Shown: piece by piece, positions 21,037 through 28,677 of the stretch
Position numbering within the stretch: the first letter of the stretch is position 1
How the letters are laid out: every line of letters begins with the position of its first letter
Assembly (NCBI RefSeq): GCF_011601265.1
Contig: NZ_JAAOLX010000011.1
Location: forward strand, 85,464 to 149,463
Reading direction: 5' to 3'
DNA: 64,000 bases
Source: Iodobacter violaceini
GTDB lineage: Bacteria > Pseudomonadota > Gammaproteobacteria > Burkholderiales > Chitinibacteraceae
Notes under the pieces: generated by a model
Databases searched by the model: none
Told to the model about the DNA's origin: nothing
The model's input: the letters and a program-made list of their open reading frames with translations, nothing else
Translations under genes and position numbers: made by a program

Positions 21037-21585
21037 ATGACTTTGCATGTCATTTACTTCATGCGCAGCATCAATCCCGACACACTGGCGGGGCTTCAAC
21101 ATGCCACGCTCTCAGCATTGAAAGAAGGTGCTACCGAGCTTGTTATTCTCATATCGAGTGATGGTGGAAACACGGACCAAGGGTTTGCTGCGTACCATTT
21201 TCTACGATCCCTTTCCATTCCCGTTACGATGCACTGCATTGGAAATATTGAGTCTATGGCCGTTGTCATGTTCTTGGCTGGAACCAAACGGCTTATCGTT
21301 CCTCACGGCAAGGTCAAAGTTCATCCAATGAACTGGAGTTTCACCGCGGGGGCTGTCGACCATGCCCGGCTTGCTGAGTGCGTTGCAAGTCTTGACTTCG
21401 ATGCTAAGCGCTATGCAGACATCTTTGAGGAGCGCACCAATGGAGCACGCAAGATCCTACGTGTCCGTTCTCATCTCGAGGGTAAGGCAAAATTATTGGG
21501 GGCGGCTGCCTCCGTAGAAGCTGGGATAGCTACTGGAGTTGAGGATGCTTCAATTCCTGCAACGGCACCTTACTGGTGGGTATAG
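21037..21585 (+). CDS. ClpP-fold serine protease-like protein
   Basis: A 182-residue protein with the ClpP/crotonase fold. The start ATG is preceded by AGAGGAATTCCA. Visible are LVILISSDGGNTDQGF (the ClpP sheet and turn), a likely nucleophile Ser73 in NIESMAVVMFLAG and a likely His96 in VKVHPMNWSFTAGAVDHA, which fit ClpP catalytic positions. It is shorter than housekeeping ClpP and has no Clp ATPase partner nearby. Such stand-alone ClpP-like proteins occur in accessory DNA. Codon choice looks less biased than in neighbours, and the gene is flanked by two direct copies of a repeat, both signs of transfer. Activity and target are unknown. Confidence 0.65.
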   Translation: MTLHVIYFMRSINPDTLAGLQHATLSALKEGATELVILISSDGGNTDQGFAAYHFLRSLSIPVTMHCIGNIESMAVVMFLAGTKRLIVPHGKVKVHPMNWSFTAGAVDHARLAECVASLDFDAKRYADIFEERTNGARKILRVRSHLEGKAKLLGAAASVEAGIATGVEDASIPATAPYWWV

Positions 21586-21589
21586 CCCT

Positions 21590-21725
21590 GTAGGGCGGGT
21601 TGGGTTTATCAACCCGCGCTCAGCCATGCCGCCAATTACACGTCACCTACTTGATTACGGCTCCTCAGCTTATTAGCAGCCCTGAATCGAGGTTGCGCCT
21701 GCGCTAACCCGCCATACAAGGGCTT
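21590..21725. repeat. imperfect hairpin repeat, copy 2 flanking the ClpP-like gene
   Basis: The ends are complementary: CCTGTAGGGCGGGTTGG at the left and the reverse complement of CCTTGTATGGCGGGTTAGC at the right. Internal parts match copy 1 (20890-21005). It starts directly after the ClpP-like stop codon. The core consensus expected of an integron attC site could not be found. Confidence 0.6.
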
Positions 21726-21727
21726 TT

Positions 21728-21771
21728 TAGTGCTTTTGGCACGTTGATCTCGGAGCGGGAATCCCCCGCGA
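21728..21771. repeat. 44-bp dispersed repeat (inverted relative to copy at 44708)
   Basis: The segment TAGTGC, TTTGGCAC, GTTGATCTCGGAGCGGGAAT, CCCCCGCG is the reverse complement, with a few changes, of 44708-44748. A shorter related piece is at 49627-49641. It probably belongs to a genome-wide short repeat family. Confidence 0.6.
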
Positions 21772-22140
21772 AGTATTTGATTTCTGCTTCGCCAATAAAG
21801 TAAGCAAAGAAGGCGACCCCGGCCAGCACGAAACCCCTCACTGCGGATAATCGGCTCGGCGAAAAAGGCTGCGCGCTCGCTGCCTCGCTACCCCCTTTCC
21901 GAAACCCCGAGCCGCTTATTCCTCGCTTCGGCGTGCTTCAAGGGGATTCTTAAGCCCCGTGCGATGAGCTAATAAATTAACTGGCTTAACGTTTTCGCAA
22001 TAAAAACCCCGATTAATTAATACATTAAACTGACAAATTTCTGGCATTTACCTCAATGCTTGGGTGTAGTATGGTGTCATAAATTGGCTTGCCCCTTGCA
22101 ATCTGTGGGCGTGTATCTTTGCGCTTACTTGGAGAAAATG
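21772..22140. other. gene-free region upstream of the START-like gene
   Basis: About 370 bp without a credible reading frame. The left part is GC-rich and non-coding in all frames; the right part is AT-rich and should carry the promoter of the gene at 22141. Nothing else is recognised. Confidence 0.4.
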
Positions 22141-22572
22141 ATGAATATCGTTGAAAAGCAAGTTGTGATTGCCGCTGCACCTGAAACGATTTTTCGTATT
22201 TACCAGGATGTTGATAATTGGAAGGGGTGGGATCCGGATACGAAAGCTTCTTCATTAAAAGAGGGCTTAACGCTGGGCTCTAAGGGCAGTTTAACGCCTG
22301 CCAAGGGCAATACGGTGCCTATGGAAGTGACCGCCGTTGAGCTAAACCGTAACTTTACGGTTACCAGCAAGACCTTCCTGTATCGAATGGATTTTGATCA
22401 CGAGCTGGAGGCTGTGGAGGGCGGCACCAGGGTTGTGCATCGGGTGACGTTTGCCGGGCTGCTGAAACCCCTCTTAATCAGAATGCTTGCCCCGCTGGTG
22501 GATAAGGGTCTGCCCATTACCCTGCAAAGACTTAAAGCACAGGCAGAAGGCGCTCAGGCTGTGAATATTTAA
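22141..22572 (+). CDS. SRPBCC (START-like) family protein
   Basis: A 143-residue single-domain protein of the polyketide cyclase/START-like superfamily, which forms a helix-grip fold around hydrophobic ligands. The N-terminal pattern VEKQVVIAAAPETIFRIYQDVDNWKGWDPD is characteristic, as is RVVHRVTFAGLLKPLL late in the domain. GGAGA lies five bases before the ATG at 22141, which decides against the ATG one codon upstream and the longer frame. It is cytosolic and monocistronic, facing ecotin across a shared terminator. The ligand is unknown. Confidence 0.8.
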   Translation: MNIVEKQVVIAAAPETIFRIYQDVDNWKGWDPDTKASSLKEGLTLGSKGSLTPAKGNTVPMEVTAVELNRNFTVTSKTFLYRMDFDHELEAVEGGTRVVHRVTFAGLLKPLLIRMLAPLVDKGLPITLQRLKAQAEGAQAVNI

Positions 22573-22607
22573 TTGGGTATTCTTAATGGTATAAATGCGG
22601 AGATTAA

Positions 22608-22644
22608 AAAAGGCGATGCCGGTATTGAGCTAATATCGCCTTTT
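22608..22644. terminator. bidirectional rho-independent terminator
   Basis: AAAAGGCGAT (22608-22617) pairs with ATCGCCTTTT (22635-22644) across a 17-base loop. It lies between two convergent genes (START-like and ecotin), with A and T runs on both sides, so it can end transcripts from either direction. Confidence 0.8.
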
Positions 22645-22656
22645 CATATAAATTAA

Positions 22657-23124
22657 TTAGCCATTTTCTGCAGTTTGAGTTTTATCTTTGGCAGACCAAA
22701 TACGGTAACGTAATTCCACGCCTTCAGGGACATAAACCACCATGGGCAATTTATCGTTATAGCGGTGCAGCTCTTCTGAATAAACGCTGACAAAAGCTTG
22801 TTTTTTAGGCGCATTCGGAGGGCACGCCATCATGGTGCTGATGCCTGGCTCAATTTGTGGCAGTACCCAATAATCATATCCCCAGCCCTGTGCGGTTTCC
22901 TTTTTTAATTGCCCGCCCAAATTCCTGGTATTGCAATCCACCTCCATCATCTTGCCCGGCAATAATTGCACGCGGTAAAGCTCCGGGTTTTTTACTTTCG
23001 GCAGTTGAATCACTTTGCGCACAAAGCCTGCTTCTGGCGCAGGAAAGGGTTTCATAGGATCCGGGCTGGCGGCAAAGGTACTTGCGCAGGTGATGGCGGT
23101 AAGGATAGCTAGTTTAATTTTCAT
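22657..23124 (-). CDS. eco: ecotin, periplasmic serine protease inhibitor
   Basis: A 155-residue protein with a signal peptide (cut after TCASTFA) and the ecotin fold. Recognisable family sequence includes VIQLPKVKNPELYRVQLLPG, EVDCNTRNLGG, GWGYDYWVLPQI and the reactive loop STMMACP, where the second Met corresponds to the P1 residue of E. coli ecotin. The Cys in DCN and the Cys after STMMA should form the loop-stabilising disulfide. The dimer inhibits trypsin-like, chymotrypsin-like and elastase-like proteases, including those of host or competitor cells. AGGAAGATTAA precedes the ATG. Confidence 0.95.
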   Translation of the reverse strand: MKIKLAILTAITCASTFAASPDPMKPFPAPEAGFVRKVIQLPKVKNPELYRVQLLPGKMMEVDCNTRNLGGQLKKETAQGWGYDYWVLPQIEPGISTMMACPPNAPKKQAFVSVYSEELHRYNDKLPMVVYVPEGVELRYRIWSAKDKTQTAENG

Positions 23125-23334
23125 TTAATCTTCCTTAAAAGTGAATTGATGCAATCTTTATGGCAAGAGCCGCAGCATATTGATAAGGCATCATATGGAT
23201 GATCAGCATTAAAGAGTAGCAACTATTTACAGAAAGTTAATGATATTTATCACAATTTTTTTTCCAATAAAATGGAATATAGATTTGTGAGGCCTGTAAT
23301 TTTAATCAATGGCTGATTTTTTATTTAATTAATA
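23125..23334. other. AT-rich intergenic region between lipoprotein gene and ecotin
   Basis: About 210 bp, strongly AT-rich, upstream of ecotin and downstream of the lipoprotein gene (both on the minus strand). It should hold the ecotin promoter. No exact element was recognised. Confidence 0.35.
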
Positions 23335-23847
23335 TTATTTAATAAGTTTTATAGCTATTTCTTTCTGCACGCATTCTTTGCGTGATCCACCCGCTGTATC
23401 CACTTTAAAGCCACAGGCTTTGGCGATGATATAGCCTTTGCCTTCCGGGTTATTGCTTAAAAATGAATTAACCGAAGTTGGCACGCCAGACAGAGAGATA
23501 TTGTCTTTGTCTTTTTCCCATTTCAGGGTTGCTCTCGTGTTTTTTTCCGGGTTTAGTGTAAAAAACAAATCGGTATCATCACCGCTGACCAGTGCATCTT
23601 TGCTGAGGTATAGGTTTAACGTGGCAATGTCGGTGGATTTAGCATCCCATTCCACGCTGAAAAAACCATCATTAATCGGGGTAATGCCGCTGGCGTCTTT
23701 TACCCCGGCCAGTACGCGCAGATTATGGATGGCGGGCACGGTATCTACGGCAACAATATTGATGCCATCGCTATTTACGGTGACATCCCCTCCGCCGCAA
23801 GCCACTAAAAGCGAGCAGAGGGCGCTGATCAGTAAGATGGATTTCAT
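23335..23847 (-). CDS. lipoprotein of unknown function
   Basis: A 170-residue protein with a lipoprotein signal (MKSILLISALCSLLVACGGG, lipobox LVAC, Cys at residue 17). The Gly-Gly-Asp after the Cys and the mainly beta mature region suggest an outer-membrane lipoprotein. Two further cysteines (KACGFKV and KECVQK) near the C-terminus could form a disulfide. No domain is recognised. The ribosome site is weak. It stands between ecotin and a LysR gene on the same strand. Confidence 0.7.
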   Translation of the reverse strand: MKSILLISALCSLLVACGGGDVTVNSDGINIVAVDTVPAIHNLRVLAGVKDASGITPINDGFFSVEWDAKSTDIATLNLYLSKDALVSGDDTDLFFTLNPEKNTRATLKWEKDKDNISLSGVPTSVNSFLSNNPEGKGYIIAKACGFKVDTAGGSRKECVQKEIAIKLIK

Positions 23848-23916
23848 GGGCGTTTGTCCGGGTTAGGCTCTGATGTGGGCAATATACAGAGGCAATCTCT
23901 TGGCATATGTAATGAA

Positions 23917-24831
23917 TTATTTTTTCATCCAGCCATCCCAGGCGGGCGGCTCGCTCATTTGGGCGGGTAAAAAGTCGATAAAGCTGCGGATTTTAGCGGA
24001 GAGGTGGCGGTGGCTGGGGTAGACGGCGTAAAGCGCCAGCTCCGGGGCGGTGTAATCGGGCAGCAGGATTTCCAGCGCGCCACTGGCTAAATCTTCACCA
24101 ATTAAAAAGCTTGGCTCGCAAATAATGCCTTCACCGGCAAGGGCCGCGCGGCGCAACAGATCGCCATTATTGGCTCTGAAATGCCCGGCTACTTTTATCG
24201 TGATATCGCCATCCGGCCCGCTAAAATCCCACTCGCCCCGGCGATTGCCATGGGTGTAAATCAGGCAGTTATGGTTGGCTAAATCGGCAGGGGTGAGCGG
24301 CCTGCCGTGCCGGGCCAGATAGCCGGGCGCTGCTGCGGTAACAATACGAATGGTCGCTAAACGCCTTGCCACCAGCGTATCGCTGATCTGGCCTGAGATG
24401 CGCAGTGCCAGATCAAAGCCTTCTTCAACCAGATCAACACTGCGGTCTGTCAGCTCAACTTCTACGATTACATCGGGATGGGCCTGTTGGTAAGCCGAAA
24501 TCAGCGGGGAGAGGTGCAGCTGGCCAAAAGACACCGGTACATTAATCCGCAGCAGGCCAAAGGGCCGCTGGCCTTCCTGCCCCAGCTCCGATTCGGCCTC
24601 TGCCACATCGCCTAAAATCTGCAAACACCGCGCATGGTAAACGCGGCCTGCCTCGGTGAGGCTAAGCTTGCGGGTGCTGCGCTGCAAGAGGCGGGTATTT
24701 AAATGGCTTTCCAGTTCCGCCACTAAACGCGACACAGCACTTGTCGAGATATCCAGCTGATCGGCTGCTTTTACAAAGCTCCCCGCGTCAACTACACGGG
24801 TGAAGACTTGCATGGCGGTGAGTTTGTCCAT
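23917..24831 (-). CDS. LysR-family transcriptional regulator
   Basis: A 304-residue LysR regulator. From the chosen ATG it reads MDKLTAMQVFTRVVDAGSF, the standard N-terminus; the in-frame extension upstream is a repeat-derived stretch and is rejected. The winged helix-turn-helix is at about 1-60 (VDAGSFVKAADQLDISTSAVSRLVAELESH), followed by the linker helix and the effector-binding domain at about 90-295. It belongs to the CrgA/DhcR-like subgroup by its opening. It is divergent from DoxX, and a long perfect palindrome lies between them, so it probably regulates the DoxX-dioxygenase genes. The effector is unknown. Confidence 0.9.
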   Translation of the reverse strand: MDKLTAMQVFTRVVDAGSFVKAADQLDISTSAVSRLVAELESHLNTRLLQRSTRKLSLTEAGRVYHARCLQILGDVAEAESELGQEGQRPFGLLRINVPVSFGQLHLSPLISAYQQAHPDVIVEVELTDRSVDLVEEGFDLALRISGQISDTLVARRLATIRIVTAAAPGYLARHGRPLTPADLANHNCLIYTHGNRRGEWDFSGPDGDITIKVAGHFRANNGDLLRRAALAGEGIICEPSFLIGEDLASGALEILLPDYTAPELALYAVYPSHRHLSAKIRSFIDFLPAQMSEPPAWDGWMKK

Positions 24832-24849
24832 AATGGTGGGCTCGTGTTG

Positions 24850-24962
24850 GGCGGGATGAGGCCCGCCGTAATCAAACTCAAAAAGATCTTTTGATCTACG
24901 GTATTTAACCAGCTCAATCCAGTAATGAGATGCTAGAAAACGGCGGGTTTTACCCATCCTAC
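24850..24962. repeat. repeat-like element in the LysR leader
   Basis: On the minus strand the segment begins GGATGGGTAAAACCCGCCG and ends GGCGGGCCTCATCCCGCCC. GGCGGG at 24850-24855 is complementary to CCCGCC at 24862-24867, and GGGTTTTACCC sits at the far end. Such GGGT/ACCC-bounded units are common interspersed repeats. It lies between the LysR start codon and the likely promoter, so it should form part of the LysR 5' untranslated RNA. Confidence 0.5.
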
Positions 24963-24970
24963 GTAATTTC

Positions 24971-25015
24971 ATCCTCAAATAATTATCCCATATTAAGGGA
25001 TAATTATTTGAGGAT
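24971..25015. promoter_or_regulatory. 45-bp perfect palindrome, likely operator between LysR and DoxX
   Basis: Left arm ATCCTCAAATAATTATCCC (24971-24989) and right arm GGGATAATTATTTGAGGAT (24997-25015) are exact reverse complements over 19 bp, with a 7-bp centre. A related half (TTTATCCCTCAA) follows at about 25023-25034. It sits in the divergent promoter region of a LysR gene and the DoxX gene. LysR sites are usually shorter and T-N11-A shaped, so the perfect long dyad is unusual. Confidence 0.7.
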
Positions 25016-25099
25016 ATCTGTATTTATCCCTCAACCGGCAATCGTCATACTGCACTCCATCGATGCCAAACACATGGCGCAAACCACTGGAGATTCAAA

Positions 25100-25507
25100 A
25101 TGATTGATAACAAAACCGCCCCATACGCAGCCCTTTTTCTTCGCACGGCTCTGGCCATTATGTTTCTGGCACACGGCTTAACCAAGGTGTTTGTGTTTAC
25201 TTTGCCCGGCACGGCACAGTTTTTTGCTTCGGTTGGCTTTCCGGGCTGGATGGCTTATCCGGTGGCGGGGGCTGAGGTGTTTGGTGGCTTGTTTCTGCTG
25301 CTGGGTCTTTACCCTCGTTTAGTGGCAGCTGCATTGTTGCCGGTATTGATTGGTGCAAGCACGGTTCACTTTGCTAATGGCTGGTCGTTTGGCAATGCTA
25401 ATGGCGGCTGGGAATACCCGGTATTCTTGATTGCTGCGGCCCTGGTGCAAGTATTGATGGGCGACGGTGCATTTGCTCTGAAACGCTCACCTCGTTTTGC
25501 GGATTAA
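25100..25507 (+). CDS. DoxX-family inner-membrane protein
   Basis: A 135-residue DoxX/DoxD-family protein with four predicted transmembrane helices. Recognisable sequence is ALFLRTALAIMFLAHGLTKVFVF, PGWMAYPVAGAEVFGGLFLLLGLYPRL and VHFANGWSFGNANGGWEYPVFL. Members are linked to quinone or thiol redox in membranes; many form complexes with oxidoreductases. TGGAGATTCAAA precedes the ATG. It is divergent from the LysR gene and followed 130 bp later by an extradiol-type dioxygenase on the same strand, a combination often seen in bacteria. Precise activity is not known. Confidence 0.85.
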   Translation: MIDNKTAPYAALFLRTALAIMFLAHGLTKVFVFTLPGTAQFFASVGFPGWMAYPVAGAEVFGGLFLLLGLYPRLVAAALLPVLIGASTVHFANGWSFGNANGGWEYPVFLIAAALVQVLMGDGAFALKRSPRFAD

Positions 25508-25523
25508 GATTTAAACCCAAATC

Positions 25524-25600
25524 TTGAACCACAGAGAATGCTGAAAATACAGAGTTTCACGGAGAAAATCGATTCTCTGTGCGCTCTGTGTCTGCAGATT
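25524..25600. repeat. CACAGAG-type repeat element, copy 1
   Basis: It starts TTGAACCACAGAGAATGC and contains TTTCACGGAGAAAATC and TCTCTGTGCGCTCTGTG. It is related to the fuller element at 26455-26559. The two copies, in the same orientation, flank the dioxygenase gene. The right end has drifted, with no clear TTCAA terminus. Confidence 0.6.
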
Positions 25601-25637
25601 TCAGGTTCTTAAAATATCGAACACCAAGGAATTCATC

Positions 25638-26420
25638 ATGTTTCCCAGTTTTTATATTTCTCATGGCTCTCCCATGCTGGCTTTGGATGCTGGGAAAACG
25701 GGTCTTGCCTGGCAGGCTTTGGTGGCGGATTTGCCTAAGCCTAAGGCGATTTTGATGGTGTCGGCACATTGGGGCTCTTTGCAGCCTGCGGTGGGTGCGG
25801 CCAGCCAGCCTGAAACGATTCACGATTTTGGCGGCTTTCCTGCGGCGCTGTTTGATTTGCAATACCCGGCACCCGGCGCGCCGTGGCTGGCAGAAAAAGT
25901 GGCCGCTGTATTAGAGGCAGCAGGTTTGCCGGTGGCGGTTCACCCCAGCCGGGGCTTGGATCATGGCGCCTGGGTGCCGCTCAGGGTGATGTATCCGGAT
26001 GCCGGTGTACCGGTGGTGCAATTGTCGATTCAGCCAAGGCAAGGCCCTGAGCATCATTACCGCTTAGGGCAGGCTTTGGCAGGTTTGCAGCAGGAAGGCG
26101 TGATGATTATCGGCTCGGGCAGCCTGACGCATAATCTGTACGAGGTAATGGGCGATATTACTGAGGGCGATCCGCGTGTGCCGGCATACGTGCCCGCATT
26201 TCAGGCATGGATGAATGAAAAGCTGCTGGCAAACGATATCAAGGCTCTGCTCGATTACCGCCGTCAGGCACCGGAAGCCAGCCGTGCCCATCCAACTGAT
26301 GAGCATCTATTGCCTATTTTTGTGGTGATGGGCGCTGCTCAGGGGGAGAAAGTAGAGCGCAGCCATAGTGGAATCACTGGCGGGGTGTTGGCGATGGATG
26401 TGTATCGCTGGCAGGATTAA
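25638..26420 (+). CDS. DODA-type extradiol ring-opening dioxygenase (LigB family)
   Basis: A 260-residue class III extradiol dioxygenase-like protein, the family of plant DOPA 4,5-dioxygenase and E. coli YgiD. Likely metal ligands are His9 in YISHGSP, the His in VSAHWGS and the His in HPTDEHLLP; RGLDHGAWVPL holds a conserved active-site His. Members bind zinc or iron and open catechol rings. CAAGGAATTCATC precedes the ATG. The gene follows DoxX on the same strand with a repeat element in the gap and faces an FMN reductase gene. Its natural substrate is unknown. Confidence 0.88.
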   Translation: MFPSFYISHGSPMLALDAGKTGLAWQALVADLPKPKAILMVSAHWGSLQPAVGAASQPETIHDFGGFPAALFDLQYPAPGAPWLAEKVAAVLEAAGLPVAVHPSRGLDHGAWVPLRVMYPDAGVPVVQLSIQPRQGPEHHYRLGQALAGLQQEGVMIIGSGSLTHNLYEVMGDITEGDPRVPAYVPAFQAWMNEKLLANDIKALLDYRRQAPEASRAHPTDEHLLPIFVVMGAAQGEKVERSHSGITGGVLAMDVYRWQD

Positions 26421-26454
26421 ATATGCTTCAGCTTAAAGCTGAGTAAGCAAAATA

Positions 26455-26559
26455 TTGAACCACAGATCTTACTGAGAGCACAGCGTTTCACAGAGAAAAT
26501 CAATGATTTGATGGTTTTCTCTGTGGCTCTTTGTGTTCTCGTTTTACTCTGTGGTTCAA
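26455..26559. repeat. 105-bp MITE-like CACAGAG repeat, copy 2
   Basis: Perfect 12-bp terminal inverted repeats are present: TTGAACCACAGA (26455-26466) and TCTGTGGTTCAA (26548-26559). Inside, TCACAGAGAAAATCA and TGGTTTTCTCTGTGGC are also complementary, so the whole element folds on itself. It is related to copy 1 at 25524-25600. Similar CACAGAG elements are frequent short repeats in bacteria. It separates the two convergent genes and may act as a transcript-end hairpin. Confidence 0.75.
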
Positions 26560-26588
26560 CGTTTAGCGATGTATCAAGGCTAAGAATC

Positions 26589-27140
26589 TTACTTCTGCAA
26601 CTGTTTAGTCCATTCCTGCAACGCCACCATTTGTGCCGCTACATTTTTGCTGATGGTTTCATCAATTACATTGCCATTGGCATCAAAGCCGCCCGCAAAG
26701 GCGTTGGCAAAGACTTCGGGTTTTGCCAGCGGGTGCAGGTTTACAAATACGCAAACCTGGCGCAAATGATATTGCGAGCGGGAAGAGCCCATGCCACCTG
26801 CCGCGCCTAAAATCGCCACAGGCTTGCCGTTCAGTGCTTTGTTATCAGCTTCGCGCGATGCCCAGTCGATGACGTTTTTAAGGGCAGGGGCCAAGGAGTA
26901 GTTGTATTCAGGGCAGGCTAATACCAGCGCATCGGCCGCTGCAATTTTAGCCAGCAGCTCTGTCAGTACCGCAGGGCGATCGCCTGCTGCGATATCGCCG
27001 TTATAAAAAGGAATCGCCGAGATATCGACGATTTCTAATTCCATACCCGCAGGTAAATTGGCTTTGGCACAACGCAGCAGGCCACTGTTTGTTGATGCTT
27101 TACGCAGGCTGCCAGAGATTCCGATTGCTTTGATAGTCAT
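26589..27140 (-). CDS. NAD(P)H-dependent FMN reductase (ChrR/azoreductase-like)
   Basis: A 183-residue flavodoxin-fold reductase. The FMN phosphate loop is GISGSLRKASTN at residues 7-18, and CPEYNYSLAPALKNVIDWAS at about 80 is the family signature of the ChrR/YieF group. AILGAAGGMGSSRSQYHLRQV follows. Members reduce quinones, chromate or azo dyes by two-electron transfer and may limit quinone redox cycling. It is convergent with the dioxygenase, so a shared role in quinone or aromatic metabolism is plausible. AAGGGATATTAAAG precedes the ATG. Confidence 0.9.
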   Translation of the reverse strand: MTIKAIGISGSLRKASTNSGLLRCAKANLPAGMELEIVDISAIPFYNGDIAAGDRPAVLTELLAKIAAADALVLACPEYNYSLAPALKNVIDWASREADNKALNGKPVAILGAAGGMGSSRSQYHLRQVCVFVNLHPLAKPEVFANAFAGGFDANGNVIDETISKNVAAQMVALQEWTKQLQK

Positions 27141-27311
27141 CTTTAATATCCCTTAGTGAATGATGCGGTGCGCCAACAGTTTGTGTTGCTGCCCGCACAT
27201 AGAGTGATACGCCGCAGCAATCAAATGCGCAAGCGGGTATGGCCAGATTATATGTGCGATTGATTACAACTAATCCGAAAACGTGCCTGGGCTTGAGTAA
27301 GCTGTAAGTGC

Positions 27312-28064
27312 TTAAGCCGCTTGCAGGCTGACATTATTCAGCACCTGATCTGCCGCCGGGTATGCAGTATTCATATAAATTTTTACAAAAGAATGCCCCA
27401 GTGTGTCTTGTGCGGGCTGAAAGCCAATGCTGATATTAGATGGCAGTGCGTTTTTTATCATCCTCAGCCCGTTAATCACCTGATCCCAGGATGAGGTGAT
27501 ATAGCTGGAGCCTGGCAACAGATATTGTGCCGGGCTGGCCACTCCCACGCTGCTGATTTTGCCCTGCGCGCTGCGCGGGCCGGAAACCAGCATATTTTGT
27601 TCGGCATTGGCGTAGAGATTGCCTTGTGAATGCGCAACCAGTACCAGCTTGCGCCCTTCGGCCAGATACTGGCGGTACATTTTCAAATGCTCAGGCAGCT
27701 CGGGCATTGAGCTGGTGCTGAGGCTGTTCAGATATTTATCGTAAATATCCTGGCTCATCCAGCCCGCCTGGGTGGTGCCGCCATCAAGCATGCGCCAGAA
27801 GTCTTTGACGTTTTGCGTTTCATGTTTTTTTTGCTGGAATACCTGCCACATATCGCTAAAAAAACCATTGCTGGCGTTATAGGCATTGCCATAGACAAAG
27901 TCTTTATCCAGTTTTTTGGCCTTCATATTGGCTTTAAGCACCAGCATGCTGGCAACAGAATCATCAAAAGTGTTTTGAATACCATTTACAAAAACCACGG
28001 CAGCGGGCGCGGCAAAGGCCGGGCTGGCTATTAAAGTGGCAAGCAGGATAAGGCGTTTCAGCAT
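27312..28064 (-). CDS. exported alpha/beta-hydrolase-like protein
   Basis: A 250-residue protein with a signal peptide (MLKRLILLATLIASPAFA) and an alpha/beta-hydrolase nucleophile elbow, LVLVAHSQGNLYANA, at about residue 145 (Ser in HSQGN). The first strand and turn are AVVFVNGIQNTFDDS. A late His in DTLGHSFVKIYM could complete the triad. It resembles secreted lipase- or esterase-like proteins found singly in betaproteobacteria. AGGAGCTAACC precedes the ATG. It lies 37 bp after the next gene on the same strand, so the two may form an operon. The substrate is unknown. Confidence 0.7.
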   Translation of the reverse strand: MLKRLILLATLIASPAFAAPAAVVFVNGIQNTFDDSVASMLVLKANMKAKKLDKDFVYGNAYNASNGFFSDMWQVFQQKKHETQNVKDFWRMLDGGTTQAGWMSQDIYDKYLNSLSTSSMPELPEHLKMYRQYLAEGRKLVLVAHSQGNLYANAEQNMLVSGPRSAQGKISSVGVASPAQYLLPGSSYITSSWDQVINGLRMIKNALPSNISIGFQPAQDTLGHSFVKIYMNTAYPAADQVLNNVSLQAA

Positions 28065-28101
28065 GGTTAGCTCCTGTTTTGTGTAGGGGTAAAGCGTGGT
28101 T

Positions 28102-28677
28102 TCAGTTGCTTAAACTGGCAGGCTGGAAATTGCAGGGCTGATTGCCAGGATCAGCAAAATACTGGCCGGCTGCCAGTGTCTGAAAGCGTAAATAGGCCTC
28201 GGTACGCTGGGGTGTACCCAGCATTTCGGCGCGGGTTTTGAGCAGCTCGTCATACATGGCGTGTGCTGTTTTGCCCGTTTTTTGCGTGACGTCCTCGCTC
28301 ATCAGGCAGGCAATGCCACGGGCAATTTTCTCCCCCGCCAGCTTGGCTTGCTCCGGGGTGGATACCTCATAAATGGCGCTGCTCCAGCCTTGGGCCAGCT
28401 GGGTAAAGGCGAGCTGGCTGACCTGGGATGTGGCGTAATGCTGCCTGATATAAGCATTAACCTCATCGGGTACGCCATCGTGATTTTGGTCAGTATCTTT
28501 TACAGCTTCTGCTGATCCGGCTGTGGATGCTGCACTGAGCCAGGGGGCTTTTACACTGATGATGCCGGAGGGGGAAGGCGGGGTTGCTGCGGGGGTGGAT
28601 TGCGCGTCTGCAGGCCATTGTGAGTAAGCGCTAAGGGCAATCAGGGAGGCTGCGGCAATTAGATAAGGCCATTTCAT
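28102..28677 (-). CDS. exported protein with a calcium-loop-like segment
   Basis: A protein of about 191 residues with a signal peptide or anchor (MKWPYLIAAASLIALSAYSQW). A Pro/Ser/Ala-rich linker is followed by DTDQNHDGVPDEVNAYI, which matches the EF-hand/dockerin-like calcium loop pattern (D-x-D-x-N-x-D-G). Two cysteines (IACLMS and QPCNFQ) may pair. No full domain is recognised. The chosen ATG avoids 31 extra residues in front of the signal. It precedes the hydrolase-like gene by 37 bp; the two may act together outside the cytoplasm. Confidence 0.6.
   Translation of the reverse strand: MKWPYLIAAASLIALSAYSQWPADAQSTPAATPPSPSGIISVKAPWLSAASTAGSAEAVKDTDQNHDGVPDEVNAYIRQHYATSQVSQLAFTQLAQGWSSAIYEVSTPEQAKLAGEKIARGIACLMSEDVTQKTGKTAHAMYDELLKTRAEMLGTPQRTEAYLRFQTLAAGQYFADPGNQPCNFQPASLSN

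Noticed and set aside
20890..21725. Integron cassette with attC sites around the ClpP-like gene
   Set aside because: The repeats are imperfect hairpins, and a GTTAAGC at about 20980 fits the GTTRRRY core, but no matching RYYYAAC partner at the right distance was found in either copy and no integrase is present.
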